DNA of 5,396 nt from Bacillota bacterium (GTDB taxonomy: Bacteria; Bacillota; Clostridia; Lachnospirales; Lachnospiraceae), in the NCBI GenBank assembly GCA_023425485.1, contig JAFACO010000289.1, forward strand, positions 1 to 5,396. The letters run 5' to 3'. The position numbers were made by a program, and so were the translations under genes. Shown here one piece after another: positions 5,107 through 5,396 of this stretch (positions within the stretch are counted from its first letter, which is position 1; each line of letters starts with the position of its first letter). The notes below the pieces were generated by a model that was not told the DNA's origin, made no database searches, and was given only the letters and a program-made list of their open reading frames with translations.

Positions 5107-5396
5107 ATGCTGGAACATTTAAAAGAGCAGGTTTTTCAGGCGAATATGGAGCTACCAAAACGTGGGCTTGTGACCTTTACTTGGGGTAATGTTAGTGGTA
5201 TCGACCGTGAAACTGGTTATATGGTTATCAAGCCTAGCGGCGTGGAGTATGAAAGTATGAAAGCCGAGGATATGGTTGTCGTAGATTTGGAAGGTAATCG
5301 TATTGAAGGTAACTACAAGCCATCTTCTGATACAGCTACTCACATTGAATTATATAAGAAATATCCCGAGATTGGTGGTATTGTTCACACTCATTC
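5107..5396 (+). CDS. araD: L-ribulose-5-phosphate 4-epimerase, N-terminal part, cut by window edge
   Basis: Ninety-six full codons plus 2 nt are present; the family is about 230 aa, so roughly 60% lies beyond the right edge. The enzyme converts L-ribulose 5-phosphate to D-xylulose 5-phosphate by retro-aldol cleavage with Zn2+, feeding the pentose phosphate pathway. It belongs to the class II aldolase/adducin fold. The opening MLEHLKEQVFQANMELPKR is typical of AraD. Known phosphate- and substrate-binding motifs are present: TWGN (25-28), KPSG (42-45) and SSD (73-75). The first two zinc ligands of the family, the HTH pair, are H94 and H96 in GGIVHTH; the third His is outside the window. AAAGGA at 5095-5100 lies 6 nt before the ATG. 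Relatives with the same fold (fuculose aldolase, SgbE/UlaF epimerases) are alternatives, but adjacency to araA supports AraD. Confidence 0.95.
   Translation, partial: MLEHLKEQVFQANMELPKRGLVTFTWGNVSGIDRETGYMVIKPSGVEYESMKAEDMVVVDLEGNRIEGNYKPSSDTATHIELYKKYPEIGGIVHTH

Noticed and set aside
5152..5343. Minus-strand open frame inside araD
   Set aside because: It lies antisense to conserved AraD motifs and has no supporting start signal.
1..5396. Mobile element, CRISPR, defence or phage content
   Set aside because: I read both strands for transposase or integrase motifs, long terminal repeats and regularly spaced repeats and saw none; the genes are normal metabolic and regulatory families.

Overview
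The window is ordinary low-GC bacterial chromosome. AT-rich DNA, strong purine-rich ribosome binding sites and the protein types suggest a Firmicute, most likely a clostridial (Lachnospiraceae-like) anaerobe that uses plant sugars; the genus is an inference. It holds two functional blocks and no RNA genes, insertion sequences, CRISPR array or prophage genes that I can see.

Block 1 (1-1259) is a divergent pair. A minus-strand gene, cut by the left edge, encodes the NAD(P)-binding half of a ketopantoate-reductase-family (ApbA/PanE-like) protein whose usual active-site motifs are altered. A plus-strand gene encodes a 186-residue TetR-family regulator. The 230 bp between them (469-698) carries a likely tetR promoter and a dense set of palindromes: TGTTG-N6-CAACA twice, TAATC-TGTT-GATTA twice, an 11-bp inverted repeat, and TAATAA-AAC-TTATTA. 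The simplest reading is that the TetR protein controls itself and the divergent reductase.

Block 2 (1336-5396) is an arabinose utilisation region, all on the plus strand: a LysR-type regulator (302 aa), an AraC-family regulator (346 aa, starting 22 bp after the lysR stop), araA for L-arabinose isomerase (497 aa, complete), and the first 96 codons of araD for L-ribulose-5-phosphate 4-epimerase. AraA converts L-arabinose to L-ribulose, and AraD converts L-ribulose 5-phosphate to D-xylulose 5-phosphate. The kinase that links them (AraB or equivalent) is not in view and may lie downstream or elsewhere. The araA leader (3308-3518) holds a good sigma-A-type promoter (TAGATA-17-TATAAT), repeated TAGGAA boxes just upstream of its -35, and a 7-bp inverted repeat in the predicted 5' UTR. 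This fits direct control by the adjacent AraC-type protein.

I find no convincing intrinsic terminator between tetR and araD, so read-through from the regulators into araA is possible. I do not see a novel system here. The parts worth a second look are the regulatory DNA of both intergenic regions, the divergent reductase, and three tandem regulators from three different families.
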